A DNA stretch of 59,688 nucleotides from Treponema sp. (GCA_024695625.1 JAILHV010000082.1:1-59688); one strand, 5' to 3'. Shown: positions 49,761 through 58,879, counted from the stretch's first letter. Numbers and translations are program-made. The notes: generated by a model not told the origin, from the letters alone.

Positions 49761-50456
49761 ATGACTGGAATTGTAGATTATAATGCCGGAAACATAAAAA
49801 GTGTTGAGCGGGCTCTTGCATATTTAAAGGCTCCGTATGTCCTTTCAAAAAATCCTAAGGATTTGGAAAATGTAGACAGGATTATTTTTCCCGGTGTAGG
49901 CGAAGCGGCTTATGCCATGCAGCAGCTAAGGGAAACTGGATTCGATTCATTCCTTAAAGACTGGGCAAAAAGCAAAAAGAAGCTTCTTGGAATTTGTCTT
50001 GGTGCCCAGATAATTTTTGATGAATCAGAAGAAAGCAACACAAAATGCCTGGGGCTTGTTCCCGGAGTAATCCGCCACTTTGAAAACCTCTGGAAGGAGC
50101 GCGGCCCGAACGAAGCTGAATGCAGGGAATCTGCACTCTTGCACAATGCGCTAAAAGTTCCCCATATGGGTTGGAACGACGTAACCTTCTGCAACGGTGG
50201 TACAAAACTCGTGGAAGGCGTTGCCGACAAGACCGATTTTTACTTTGTGCATTCCTATGTAATCCAGCCTGACTCTCCCGAAGTTATAAAGGGATATGCC
50301 CACTACGGTACCATGGTTCCCGCAATCGTGGAGCAGGACAATATTTCTGCCTGCCAGTTCCACCCGGAAAAATCTGGAAAACCGGGACTTGCCATTTTGC
50401 GCAATTATGTTTTGTCCGACTTGGCTGCAGATTCAACGGGAGGTGCCCAATGCTAA
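49761..50456 (+). CDS. hisH: Imidazole glycerol phosphate synthase, glutaminase subunit
   Basis: A 231-residue class I glutamine amidotransferase. Nucleophile Cys79 in GICLGAQ, His and Glu in FHPEKSG. The N-terminal IVDYNAGNIKSV is the HisH signature. It produces ammonia for HisF. Overlaps hisF by 7 nt. The rest of the histidine pathway is elsewhere. Confidence 0.93.
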   Translation: MTGIVDYNAGNIKSVERALAYLKAPYVLSKNPKDLENVDRIIFPGVGEAAYAMQQLRETGFDSFLKDWAKSKKKLLGICLGAQIIFDESEESNTKCLGLVPGVIRHFENLWKERGPNEAECRESALLHNALKVPHMGWNDVTFCNGGTKLVEGVADKTDFYFVHSYVIQPDSPEVIKGYAHYGTMVPAIVEQDNISACQFHPEKSGKPGLAILRNYVLSDLAADSTGGAQC

Positions 50457-51214
50457 AAAAAAGAATCATCATCTGCCTTGATGTAAAAGATGGCCGTACT
50501 ACAAAAGGCGTAAAATTTCAGAACAACATAGACATAGGCGATCCTGTAGACATGGCCGCTGAATACTACAGCCAGGGCGTAGACGAACTTGTCTTCTACG
50601 ACATAATGGCAAGCGCAAGGGGAAGAGGCCCAATCCTTGACCTTATTTCCCGCGTGGCATCAAAAATATTCATCCCCTTCTGCGTTGGCGGAGGAATAGG
50701 AACTTTGGACGACATCCGTTCAACAATCCTTGCCGGTGCGGAAAAGGTTTCGCTTAATTCCCAGGCCGTAAAGCATCCTGAACTTATAAGCGAGGGCGCA
50801 AGGATTTTTGGAAACCAGTGCATTGTCCTTGGCATGGACGTGCGGCGTGATCCTTCAAAGCCGAGCGGTTTTGGCACTACAATAAACGGTGGCCGCGTGG
50901 ATACAGGTCTTGATGCCCTTGAATGGGCAAAGCGTGGCGTTGAACTTGGTGCTGGCGAAATCGTTTTGAATTCAATGGATGCAGACGGAACAAGAAACGG
51001 CTACGACATTGAGCTTACAAAACTGATTGCGGACAATGTTCCAGTTCCTGTAATAGCAAGCGGTGGCGGCGGAAAAGTTGAGCACTTGGAAAAAGTTCTT
51101 ACTCAAGGAAATGCCGATGCTGCCCTTATTGCAAGCATGGTTCATTCAGGTGAATACACAGTGGGAAGCATAAAAACAGAATTGGACAAGAGCGGAGTTC
51201 CTGTAAGGCTTTAG
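50450..51214 (+). CDS. hisF: Imidazole glycerol phosphate synthase, cyclase subunit
   Basis: A 254-residue TIM barrel. The catalytic Asp residues are near 9-11 (CLDVKDG) and in GMDVRRD near 130. The closing phosphate-binding motifs are ASGGGGKVEH. Some HisF proteins have LLxSMDxDG; here NSMDADGTRNGYD. It converts PRFAR and ammonia to imidazole glycerol phosphate and AICAR. It ends 5 nt before a convergent esterase gene. Confidence 0.95.
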   Translation: MLKKRIIICLDVKDGRTTKGVKFQNNIDIGDPVDMAAEYYSQGVDELVFYDIMASARGRGPILDLISRVASKIFIPFCVGGGIGTLDDIRSTILAGAEKVSLNSQAVKHPELISEGARIFGNQCIVLGMDVRRDPSKPSGFGTTINGGRVDTGLDALEWAKRGVELGAGEIVLNSMDADGTRNGYDIELTKLIADNVPVPVIASGGGGKVEHLEKVLTQGNADAALIASMVHSGEYTVGSIKTELDKSGVPVRL

Positions 51215-51218
51215 GTTT

Positions 51219-52094
51219 TTACATAAATCCTTTGGCCACAAGCCATTCCTCTAGTTCCTCGTTCCAGCGGTATTTTTTTAGGAACTTGTTCTTCACCATT
51301 CCAAAGCCGTGGCCACCTTCGGGATATTGCTTAAAGACAAAGTCTGCACCAGCTTCTTCCAGTGCCTTGCTAAGCCTTGCGCTGTTTTCAAAAAGAACAA
51401 CAGGGTCATCCTTACAGGCAACAAGATATGTTGGCGGCATGTCCTTTGGAACTTGAAGCTCCAGGGAAAACAAATCTTTTTTTTGCTGGGAAGGATTTTT
51501 TCCAAGAAGGCTTTTCCTGCTCCACTTGTGGCCAATGTCATCCTGCATGGAAACAACCGGGTATACAGGAATAACAAAGTCAGGCGTAAGGTTTGCACTT
51601 GTTTCTATCCCGATTTTTTTAAGCTCGTTTGTCCTTCCTCCGAACATTCCGCTCCAAGCCGCAAGGTGTCCACCGGCAGAAAATCCTATTACGCCAACTT
51701 TGTAAGCCTTGTAAAAATACGGGTCTTCCCTAACAAGCTGAATTGCCCTTTGAATGTCCTGCATTTGTGCGGGGTAGTGATAGTTGTTTTTTGCCACGCG
51801 GTACCATAAAAGGCATGTGGTAACCCCATTGGAATTGAACCACTTTGCGCTTGTCCTTCCCTCGTTCAAAATGCCAAGATGATGGTAGCTTCCACCGGGG
51901 CAGATTATTACGGCACATCCCTTTGGGTTTTCGGGAACGTTCACTTCCATAAGCACCCTTTCCCCCCGCATGGATTTTATTCCTTTCCAAATATAGACGC
52001 TGTGTTTTTGTACACCATGATTTTTTGTTTTGTCTTTTGCAAAAGAAATAAAGCTTAATCCCAAAAGAATAAAAATGAATGCCAGTTTTTTCAT
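51219..52094 (-). CDS. Secreted alpha/beta-hydrolase (esterase/lipase-like)
   Basis: A 291-residue protein. Signal peptide 1-19. The oxyanion region reads CPGGSYHHL, the nucleophile is Ser139 in GFSAGG, and the catalytic His lies in GGHGFGM; an Asp in KDDPV fits the triad. It belongs to the acetyl-esterase/BD-FAE-like group that removes acetyl or feruloyl groups from polysaccharides. It is the last gene of a four-gene operon with the acyltransferase, the ketosynthase-like protein and the methyltransferase (2-nt gap), so a role in releasing or modifying the polyene lipid is possible. Confidence 0.78.
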   Translation of the reverse strand: MKKLAFIFILLGLSFISFAKDKTKNHGVQKHSVYIWKGIKSMRGERVLMEVNVPENPKGCAVIICPGGSYHHLGILNEGRTSAKWFNSNGVTTCLLWYRVAKNNYHYPAQMQDIQRAIQLVREDPYFYKAYKVGVIGFSAGGHLAAWSGMFGGRTNELKKIGIETSANLTPDFVIPVYPVVSMQDDIGHKWSRKSLLGKNPSQQKKDLFSLELQVPKDMPPTYLVACKDDPVVLFENSARLSKALEEAGADFVFKQYPEGGHGFGMVKNKFLKKYRWNEELEEWLVAKGFM

Positions 52095-52096
52095 TG

Positions 52097-52966
52097 CTAA
52101 ACAATCCTTCCGTCAACGGCCATGGCTGTGTCTGCAATTTCCTTGTGAATTCTTTCCGTGATCCTTCGGGCTGCAATCTGGGCTTCCATGTCTTTGTAAT
52201 CTTCTATTTTTATTTCGTCCAGAACATGTATGTCAAAAATGTAGTGCCCTTGATGGAGGTAAGAAAATGCAGGGTCGTGTTTGCCAAGACCGTACTTGTC
52301 GCTTCCGCCTATGTAAACAGGAATTATTGAGCAGTTTGCGTTTAGGGCAATGCGGGCCGCACCCCTCTTGAACTGGTTTGTTCCGTGCCTTGGAGTGCGT
52401 GTTCCTTCCGGGAAGATGATGATGTTTGCCCCTTCTTCCAAAGATTTTTTTGAAAGGTCAAGCATTTCCTGGTTTCCCACTGTGTTCATTATGTAAAGCG
52501 GTCTTGCCACCCCGGCAAAAACAGACTTTGCCAAGGTTCCGCGGATTATGCAGTCTGCATTTTTTATGCATGCTATAAGATATACAACGTCAATGTAGGA
52601 GGGATGGTTTGCTACAATAATTTTTCCTTCCGCATTTTTCAGTTTTTCCTTTCCGTGGAATTTATACTTGCTGCCTCCCAAAATGCTTACGAGGTTTATA
52701 AAAAAATTGAATGTGGCAGAGATTACTTTTCTTGACCTTGTTTTGAATTTTTTCTTTCCGCCAAGAATCAGTATTGGTTCAACAAGCAGGGCTATAAGGA
52801 TTGCTCCGCTTCCCACTAGAATAAAGCTAAAAATCCTAAGCAGGTTGTAGTAAATGTAAAGCGGCCAGTTTTTTACAGGCGGCAGGTCGTCGTGTGAGTA
52901 GCGCTCTTTGATTTCATCTATTTCTTCCTGACTCATTTTTTTCTTGCTTTTCATAGAAGAAATCAC
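52097..52966 (-). CDS. PlsC-type lysophospholipid acyltransferase (ApeD-like)
   Basis: A 289-residue 1-acyl-glycerol-3-phosphate acyltransferase-family protein. The H-x4-D motif is His121..Asp126 in NHPSYID; the phosphate-binding FPEGTRT is near 184. One or two membrane helices lie at about 44-68. In APE clusters a PlsC-like acyltransferase directly follows the Ketoacyl-synt_2 protein, exactly as here. It likely builds the glycerolipid-type anchor of the product. Overlaps the gene before it by 4 nt. Confidence 0.82.
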   Translation of the reverse strand: MISSMKSKKKMSQEEIDEIKERYSHDDLPPVKNWPLYIYYNLLRIFSFILVGSGAILIALLVEPILILGGKKKFKTRSRKVISATFNFFINLVSILGGSKYKFHGKEKLKNAEGKIIVANHPSYIDVVYLIACIKNADCIIRGTLAKSVFAGVARPLYIMNTVGNQEMLDLSKKSLEEGANIIIFPEGTRTPRHGTNQFKRGAARIALNANCSIIPVYIGGSDKYGLGKHDPAFSYLHQGHYIFDIHVLDEIKIEDYKDMEAQIAARRITERIHKEIADTAMAVDGRIV

Positions 52967-53664
52967 CTGTTTGCATTAAGAAGCATTTTTAAAAAATCAA
53001 TCGGAGTGCTTTTTGATGTAAAATCTGCTGAATTGAATTTTGCTCCAGAACAATTTTCCAGAGGGCTGTTTCCTATAACAAGGGCAAAGGCAAGGGGAAT
53101 GTTTGGAATGTGTATGTTTCCTTCCTTTACGCTTTTGATTGAATCGTACTCTTTTGGAAAAAGTTCATCGCCGTATACAAAAAGAATCCTGTCATTCTTT
53201 CCGCCAAAGACAGATGCTTCCGCTGCTTGCAATGCGTATGAAAAGTTTCCCTTGGAAGGAAAGACAACTTCGTATCCTGATTTTATTCCGCATTGGAGCG
53301 TTGCCAAGGCAATTGGTGCGTTGAATGTTGAGAGGGAAAATGCTGCCGGCATAACAGAGCCTTCTGTAATAACTGAACGGTCAATCGTAAACTCGCGGTT
53401 TATTTCTCCGTATACAGAAGTAAAGAGAATGGGCAGGTCTTTTAAGCCGAATCTTTCTATTGAATCGTGCACAACCTGAACAGTCATCCTGCAAAGCTGC
53501 CCAAGCCTTCTCCTAAAAAGTGGAGTGGTAAATTCCAGCTTGGGTGCTTCTGAGGTGTGCTCAATATCTTTTTTGCCCTGCGCAAAATTTTTCCAGTCTT
53601 CTTCCGTCTGCATTCCGGGTGCCCAGCATACGGGACAGGATGCATAGATTGTCCTTTCCATCAT
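52963..53664 (-). CDS. apeC: Ketoacyl-synt_2 protein, chain-length-factor-like (ApeC type)
   Basis: A 233-residue short relative of ketosynthase N-terminal halves (Ketoacyl-synt_2 family). The diagnostic part is PAAFSLSTFNAPIALATL, aligning with the nucleophile region of true ketosynthases but without the active cysteine, followed by ALQAAEASVFGGKNDRILFVYGDE. In characterised aryl polyene pathways such a protein pairs with the ketosynthase ApeO. Here the ApeO-like gene is in the other operon (13230). It is flanked by a methyltransferase and a PlsC protein, with ATGA overlaps on both sides. Confidence 0.8.
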   Translation of the reverse strand: MMERTIYASCPVCWAPGMQTEEDWKNFAQGKKDIEHTSEAPKLEFTTPLFRRRLGQLCRMTVQVVHDSIERFGLKDLPILFTSVYGEINREFTIDRSVITEGSVMPAAFSLSTFNAPIALATLQCGIKSGYEVVFPSKGNFSYALQAAEASVFGGKNDRILFVYGDELFPKEYDSIKSVKEGNIHIPNIPLAFALVIGNSPLENCSGAKFNSADFTSKSTPIDFLKMLLNANR

Positions 53665-54800
53665 GCCTTCCTAAATTCAAGGAGGGTGTAGCTGTTTGCC
53701 CCAAGGTCATCGTATTCATTGGAAAGCTTTAGTCCGCCTTCTTCTATTGCGTCTATCAGTTCTTTTGAGCGGTACATCTTGCTGTTTCCGTTTGCCATGC
53801 AGGTAAAGTAAAGCGACGTTGCCTGGAGGCTGTATGCGTTGCCCGCAAACTTTTGCTTGTCCCACAAAGGTTCAAGGACATAAGTTTTTGTGGATTCAGA
53901 TGATGCCTCACAAATCTTTTTGGAAATCTTTGTAATCTGGTGAAGCGAAAAGCAGTCAAGGAACTGGCTCATCCAAAAGGCATCAGGATTTGTTGGAAGC
54001 TTGGTTTCTTCCCTAAGGACGTTGCCTGAATAAGTTCCTATTCTGGATGCAAAGCCCTGTTCAGCCGCATTCTTTTCTGCGACCGCCGTTTGTCCTGGCA
54101 AGTCCACGATTGTAACTTTTACATCCGGGTTGTGCTTGCAGCAGAGGATTGCCCATTTTGCAGTATTGCCGCCAATGTCCACCAAGCTTTGAACCTTGTT
54201 CTTAAAGACAATGGAAAGTGCCTGTGGGAATGCTATGTCGGAATAGAAGTGGTCAAAAGTGAACCAGCTCTTTTTTTCTTTTTGCGGAAGTGAAGAAAGT
54301 GCTTCGTAGATTGTTGTCCACTGGCTGCCAAAAACTTTTAGGCCTTCTGGCTTTGAATTCTTTATTGATTGGGTCATGCTGAATGCGCCCTGGTAGCAAA
54401 TGTCTGCGGTAAAATAGAAATTTGCCCTGGTGCATTCGTCTTCCAAAAGCATCCAGCCTATTTTTCCCAAGGTGAATTTTTCTTTTTGAACGGAAGAATC
54501 TTTTGACAGTTTTATTACGTTCATGCCAAGCGCCATTTCGCAAAGCACGTTTATGCCGTAAAGGCTTACGCCGGATTTTTCTGCAAGTTCATCAGGAGAA
54601 ATTCCTTCGTCACCGGCATCTTCTATTAACTGCATGATGCCTAAATCAAGCATGGATTTTATTGCCTGGAATGAAAGCGGTGCGAATGCTATTTTTTGCG
54701 CTTCAAACTTTGCGTCTACAGCGCGTATGTTATCGTTTTTGTAACTGTTTTCTGTAAGGTAAGCCGGGTCACCGTCGGCCTTGCTGTTTTTGTATCCCAT
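53661..54800 (-). CDS. SAM-dependent methyltransferase with dimerisation domain (ApeB-like)
   Basis: A 379-residue class I methyltransferase of the O-methyltransferase type. An N-terminal winged-helix dimerisation domain (LAEKSGVSLYGINVLCEMAL) precedes the SAM-binding LVDIGGNTAKWA and VTIVDLPGQ. It could methylate the aromatic head group of the polyene. The start at 54800 is fixed by a promoter whose -10 ends 7 nt before it; an upstream in-frame start at 54836 would overlap the -35 box. It is the first gene of the second polyene-type operon. Confidence 0.8.
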   Translation of the reverse strand: MGYKNSKADGDPAYLTENSYKNDNIRAVDAKFEAQKIAFAPLSFQAIKSMLDLGIMQLIEDAGDEGISPDELAEKSGVSLYGINVLCEMALGMNVIKLSKDSSVQKEKFTLGKIGWMLLEDECTRANFYFTADICYQGAFSMTQSIKNSKPEGLKVFGSQWTTIYEALSSLPQKEKKSWFTFDHFYSDIAFPQALSIVFKNKVQSLVDIGGNTAKWAILCCKHNPDVKVTIVDLPGQTAVAEKNAAEQGFASRIGTYSGNVLREETKLPTNPDAFWMSQFLDCFSLHQITKISKKICEASSESTKTYVLEPLWDKQKFAGNAYSLQATSLYFTCMANGNSKMYRSKELIDAIEEGGLKLSNEYDDLGANSYTLLEFRKA

Positions 54801-54807
54801 GTAGAAC

Positions 54808-54836
54808 AATTTAGCACGTACTCGGCTTATGGTCAA
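54808..54836 (-). promoter_or_regulatory. Promoter of the second polyene-type operon (leaderless)
   Basis: On the minus strand TTGACC (54836-54831), 17-nt spacer, TAAATT (54813-54808), then 7 nt to the ATG of the methyltransferase gene. Confidence 0.7.
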
Positions 54837-54843
54837 TTAGCAG

Positions 54844-54928
54844 TAAACGCATCAAAAAAGCCGAGCGCGGATACAAGGTATCTAACTCGCTTCGCTCGCA
54901 CCGCGCAAATGCTTTTTTGCTGCGTTTC
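54844..54928. repeat. Inverted repeat, family C copy 2
   Basis: AAACGCATCAAAAAAGC pairs with GCTTTTTTGCTGCGTTT; the loop holds CGAGCGCGGA and its partner. It matches the core and right flank (CCTCCATTCCAGTGCTT) of the element at 34050-34290. It lies between the ribH end and the methyltransferase promoter. Confidence 0.8.
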
Positions 54929-54950
54929 CCGCCTCCATTCCAGTGCTTTC

Positions 54951-55427
54951 TTAGCATATTTTTTGCAGCATGTTTATCATTTCTATTGCGCCAAGAGCAC
55001 AGTCGTAGCCTTTGTTTCCGGCTTTTGTTCCGGCTCTTTCTACTGCCTGTTCGATTGTGTCGCAGGTAAGGACTCCGAACATTACCGGAATGCCTGCCTG
55101 CAAGCTAACCTGGGCAATACCCTTTGAAACTTCTGCACAGACATAGTCGTAGTGACTTGTTGAACCGCGGATTACAGCTCCTACGCAAATAATTGCATCG
55201 TACTTTTTGCTTTCCGCAAGTTTTTTTGCCGCAAGAGGAATTTCAAATGCTCCTGGAACCCAGCAGAGTGTAATGTTTTCTTCTGCAAGGTCGTGGCGTA
55301 CCAGGGCATCATGTGCTCCACCAACAAGCTTTGTTGTGATGAATTCATTAAAGCGGGAAGCTACGATAGCCACGTTGATTTTTTTGCCGCCTTCATTGGC
55401 AACGATTTTTCCTTCAATAATATTCAT
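54951..55427 (-). CDS. ribH: 6,7-dimethyl-8-ribityllumazine synthase
   Basis: A 158-residue lumazine synthase. Signature regions: [33 protein letters not shown] and [13 protein letters not shown]. It joins dihydroxybutanone phosphate (from RibBA) with the pyrimidine from RibD. It is the last gene of the riboflavin operon, 26 nt after ribBA, with AAGGAG before its ATG. Confidence 0.95.
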   Translation of the reverse strand: MNIIEGKIVANEGGKKINVAIVASRFNEFITTKLVGGAHDALVRHDLAEENITLCWVPGAFEIPLAAKKLAESKKYDAIICVGAVIRGSTSHYDYVCAEVSKGIAQVSLQAGIPVMFGVLTCDTIEQAVERAGTKAGNKGYDCALGAIEMINMLQKIC

Positions 55428-55453
55428 GTTTTTCTCCTTAAAAATTTCTTTTG

Positions 55454-56668
55454 CTATATGTTGTTTAGTAAATGACCCATCCTCTTCATTTTTGTTTCCA
55501 GATAGAATGAATCGAATTTTTGCGCCTGTATCTGAAGAGGAATTCTTTCTGTAATTTCAAGGCCGCAGCTCTTGCTGTTCAAGCCGTATATTTTCTTTGG
55601 GTTGTTGGTCATAAGCTTTATCTTGCTTATTCCAAGGTCCTTTAGAATCTGAATGCCAACGTTGTAGTCACGTGCGTCTTCCGGTAAGCCCAGCGCAAGG
55701 TTTGCGTCCACTGTGTCCATGCCTTTGTCCTGCAGGGCATAAGCCTTTATCTTGTTAAGGATGCCAATGCCGCGTCCCTCTTGTGTAAGGTAGACAAGAA
55801 CGCCCCTTCCTTCTTCCGATATTTTTTTTAGCGCAAGGTCAAGCTGCTGACCGCAGTCGCATTTTAATGAACCAAAGGTGTCGCCTGTAAGACATTCACT
55901 GTGAACCCTGCAAAGAACGGCATCTTCTGTCTGAACATTTCCCATTACAAGTGCCTCGTGGTGTTCTCCAGTTACAAGGTCCTTGAATCCGTAAAGCTCG
56001 AACAGTCCGTACTTGGTTGGAAGGTTTGATTTTGCAACGCGCTCGATTATCTTTTCATGTGATTTTCTGTATGCAATAAGCTGCTTGATGCTTACAATGG
56101 TCATTCCCCATTTTTTTGCAAGTTCGCAAAGTTCGGGAAGCCTTGCCATTGTTCCGTCTTGGCTCATTATTTCGCAGCAGAGACCTGCTTCCGGTAAGCC
56201 AGCAAGACGGCAAAGGTCAACGGTTGCTTCTGTGTGTCCAGCCCTTTCAAGAACGCCGTGTTCTTTTGCAATAAGAGGGAACATGTGCCCTGGTCTTCTA
56301 AAGTCTGAGGGTAGGGTTGCCTCTTCTGCTACCGCCGTTGCTGTTGCAGACCTGTCGAATGCGGAGATGCCTGTTGAATTTGAAACGTGGTCTACGGAAA
56401 TTGTAAAGGCTGTGCAGTGGTTGTCCGTATTGTTTGCAGTCATTGGGTCAAAGTTTAATTTTTGTGCGACCTTTTTGCTTACCGGCATGCAGATTAAACC
56501 GCAGGCATTTTTTGCAATAAAGTTTACAGTCTGGGGACTTGCGAATTTGCAGGATACGATTATGTCCCCTTCGTTTTCGCGGTCTTCGTCGTCTGTTACG
56601 ATTATCATTTTTCCGGCAGCAAGATCTTCCAGTGCCTGTTCAATACTTCCAAAGGGATTGTATTCCAT
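55454..56668 (-). CDS. ribBA: Bifunctional DHBP synthase / GTP cyclohydrolase II
   Basis: A 404-residue two-domain enzyme. RibB part (about 1-200): [11 protein letters not shown] and [13 protein letters not shown]. RibA part (about 205-404): [18 protein letters not shown] with the zinc cysteines, and [14 protein letters not shown]. It supplies both precursors of riboflavin. The start at 56668 follows GGAGAA and overlaps the end of ribE by 29 nt; an in-frame ATG at 56680 is less likely. Confidence 0.94.
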   Translation of the reverse strand: MEYNPFGSIEQALEDLAAGKMIIVTDDEDRENEGDIIVSCKFASPQTVNFIAKNACGLICMPVSKKVAQKLNFDPMTANNTDNHCTAFTISVDHVSNSTGISAFDRSATATAVAEEATLPSDFRRPGHMFPLIAKEHGVLERAGHTEATVDLCRLAGLPEAGLCCEIMSQDGTMARLPELCELAKKWGMTIVSIKQLIAYRKSHEKIIERVAKSNLPTKYGLFELYGFKDLVTGEHHEALVMGNVQTEDAVLCRVHSECLTGDTFGSLKCDCGQQLDLALKKISEEGRGVLVYLTQEGRGIGILNKIKAYALQDKGMDTVDANLALGLPEDARDYNVGIQILKDLGISKIKLMTNNPKKIYGLNSKSCGLEITERIPLQIQAQKFDSFYLETKMKRMGHLLNNI

Positions 56669-57275
56669 ATTCTTCTCCATTTTTTGTGTCTACAAAATGA
56701 GCAATGTATTTTCCGACTAAATCACATTCTATGTTCAAGAGGTTTCCAGGGCGCTTGTGTTTTAGGTTTGTGTTTTCCCATGTGTGGGGAATTACAGCCG
56801 CAGTAAAAACGCATCCGCTTGCGCTGTGTCCAACGCTTGCAACCGTAAGGCTTATTCCGTCTATTGAAGCTGAACCTTTTTCTATGATGAACTTGGCAAT
56901 GTTTTTTGGAGCCTGTATTCTTATTATGAATGAATTTGCGTCTTTTCTTGAACCAAGGAATTTTGCAGTACCATCTATGTGTCCGCTTACGATGTGCCCA
57001 CCAAAGCGTCCGTCTGCCTTCATTGCGCGCTCAAGGTTCACTGGGCATGAGGTGGCTTGCGCAAGGGATGTTCTGCTTAGTGTTTCCGGGCTTATGTCTG
57101 CAAAAAATGAACTTGTGTCTTTTTGGCTAACCGTAAGGCATATCCCGTTTACCGCAACGCTTTCACCAAGTGTCAGTTCTTCTGCAAAGGGACATTCAAT
57201 TCTTATTCGGTAGGATGAGGAATTTTTTTCTGTGCCGGTGATTTTACCCTGCGCTTCTACCAGTCCAGTGAACAT
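56640..57275 (-). CDS. ribE: Riboflavin synthase alpha subunit
   Basis: A 211-residue protein with the internal duplication of riboflavin synthase: two similar barrel domains (about 1-95 and 96-195), each with a lumazine-binding pattern (FTGLVEAQG start; GHIDGTAKF in the second). It dismutates two lumazine molecules to riboflavin. The start at 57275 follows AGGGGA; it overlaps ribD by 19 nt. Confidence 0.94.
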   Translation of the reverse strand: MFTGLVEAQGKITGTEKNSSSYRIRIECPFAEELTLGESVAVNGICLTVSQKDTSSFFADISPETLSRTSLAQATSCPVNLERAMKADGRFGGHIVSGHIDGTAKFLGSRKDANSFIIRIQAPKNIAKFIIEKGSASIDGISLTVASVGHSASGCVFTAAVIPHTWENTNLKHKRPGNLLNIECDLVGKYIAHFVDTKNGEEYGIQSLWKY

Positions 57276-58480
57276 TGCCATTCCCCTGATGAGGCTTGAG
57301 TCTTTGCTGGCAGCACCTTGTATTCAAGCAATAGGTCGTCTTCAATAAATGTGACGGACGGGCGCGAAAGTTTTACAGTGTCGCCAATGTCTTTTGCCCC
57401 AAGGCCAGATACCGGTGTGTACCTGCTTTGACCGAAAATTTTTGGGCAAAGGTAGCATTGAATCTTTTGTGCGCAAGGCGGGAACAAAAAGTTTGCGGCT
57501 AAGGTTCCTCCGCTTTCTACAAGTATGCTGTCTATGCCTTTTTGTCCCAGTATGACCAAGAGTTCTTCTAGGTTTATGCGGCCGTGTTCGTTTTGACTTG
57601 TCTGTATGATTTGAAGGCCTTTTTCCAAGAGAAGGGCTTTCTTTTTTTCTTCTTCCGCGTTTAGTTCTTTTACGCAGCAAAGGATGACGGGAATTTCTTT
57701 TGCACTTGTAACAAGCTCTGCATCAAGGGGAATCCTTAGGTGTGAGTCTGCAACAATCCTTAGTGGCTGGAAGTGCTTTATGCCGTCGCTAAGGCGAACC
57801 GTTAGCTTTGGGTTGTCGGCCAGTACAGTGTTAACGCCTACCATTACGGCCATTACGTTTGCCCTTGTCCTGTGAACGTTTTCCCTTGATTTGTGTGAGC
57901 TGATCCATTCCTGCTTTCCTGAATCAAGGGCAGTCTTTCCGTCTGCGGTGCAGGCGTATTTTAAAATGACGTAGGGCTTTTTTGTCTGTAGATAATAGAA
58001 GAAAATTTCATTGATGGCATCGCATTTGTCTTTTAGGACGTTTTCGCGGACTTGAATGCCGGCTTTTTTTAGCTCTTCAATTCCTTTTCCGTTTACAAGT
58101 GGATTTGGGTCTTTGCTTCCTGTTACAACCCGGCTTATTCCGCTTTGAATTATGGCGGTAGTGCAGGGCGGTTGCTTTCCTGTGTGGCAGCAGGGTTCAA
58201 GCGTTACGTAGATGGTTGCGCCTTTTACGTCTGCATTTGATTCTGCCGCATTTTTTAAGGCGTCGCGTTCTGCGTGAAGGTCACCATATTTGTGGTGGTA
58301 GCCCTTTGCAAGAACCTTTCCGTCTTTTACGATGACGGCTCCGACAAGAGGATTGGGATGGGCAAAGCCTTCTCCCTTTTGAGCTTCTTTAATGGCCATG
58401 TCCATGAAGTATTCGTCACATTCATCTTGGCAGGATGCGTGGCAATCTTCAAAATGGTTTGATATAAAATTATTTTCCAT
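57257..58480 (-). CDS. ribD: Bifunctional pyrimidine deaminase/reductase
   Basis: A 407-residue RibD. The deaminase domain (about 24-160) has HAERDAL and the zinc cysteines PCCHTGKQPPC. The reductase domain (about 165-395) has LKYACTADGKTALDSG and ILVESGGTLAANFL. Its N-terminal 20 residues are Cys/His-rich, which is unusual; an internal ATG at about 58405 (MDMAIKEAQ) would give the usual length, but the promoter position favours the upstream start. No Shine-Dalgarno and no FMN riboswitch are seen. Confidence 0.93.
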   Translation of the reverse strand: MENNFISNHFEDCHASCQDECDEYFMDMAIKEAQKGEGFAHPNPLVGAVIVKDGKVLAKGYHHKYGDLHAERDALKNAAESNADVKGATIYVTLEPCCHTGKQPPCTTAIIQSGISRVVTGSKDPNPLVNGKGIEELKKAGIQVRENVLKDKCDAINEIFFYYLQTKKPYVILKYACTADGKTALDSGKQEWISSHKSRENVHRTRANVMAVMVGVNTVLADNPKLTVRLSDGIKHFQPLRIVADSHLRIPLDAELVTSAKEIPVILCCVKELNAEEEKKKALLLEKGLQIIQTSQNEHGRINLEELLVILGQKGIDSILVESGGTLAANFLFPPCAQKIQCYLCPKIFGQSRYTPVSGLGAKDIGDTVKLSRPSVTFIEDDLLLEYKVLPAKTQASSGEWQCSLDW

Positions 58481-58488
58481 TCGAGATA

Positions 58489-58517
58489 GTTTTATATCAA
58501 ATTAAACTGTTTGTCAA
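58489..58517 (-). promoter_or_regulatory. Riboflavin operon promoter (leaderless)
   Basis: On the minus strand TTGACA (58517-58512), 17-nt spacer, TAAAAC (58494-58489), or TATAAA with a 15-nt spacer. The first choice ends 8 nt before the ribD ATG. Confidence 0.6.
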
Positions 58518-58689
58518 GGGAGTTCCCTTGGACCCCGAATTTGGAGGGGAGGAAACCGCTCGGAGTCCGAAGCCCGCTGTTTCCTCCCCTCCAAACCACC
58601 TTCGACGGTACGCACTTGCTACCGTCTCATCCCTGGGCACGGCTTAGGCATGTTGCGATACGTTGAGCAACATGGCCCCTAAGAACCCC
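58514..58689. repeat. Dispersed repeat family A, copy 2
   Basis: Partner of the element at 244-413. It overlaps the -35 region of the rib operon promoter. The 48-nt right end is identical in both copies. Confidence 0.85.
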
Positions 58690-58850
58690 AAATTTTTACA
58701 TGCATGACAGCTCAAAACAATTGCGTCATTGCCATACTTGATACGGCAATCTTGGGAAAAGTAAGAAGTTTTAATGCGCAGTGGGTTTTCAGACGAATTT
58801 GCCTGGGAGCGGAACAGAAAAGTTATTTTCGTGATGTTTTTAGACTTGTA

Positions 58851-58879
58851 TTGAAAGGCAATTTATTTTGCGGTAGAAT
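58851..58879 (+). promoter_or_regulatory. rnhA promoter (leaderless)
   Basis: TTGAAA (58851-58856), 17-nt spacer, TAGAAT (58874-58879), then 7 nt to the ATG at 58887. Confidence 0.7.

Noticed and set aside
58481-58700. FMN riboswitch before the riboflavin operon
   Set aside because: The promoter ends about 8 nt before the ribD ATG, leaving no leader, and the conserved RFN blocks are not found. The region is repeat family A.
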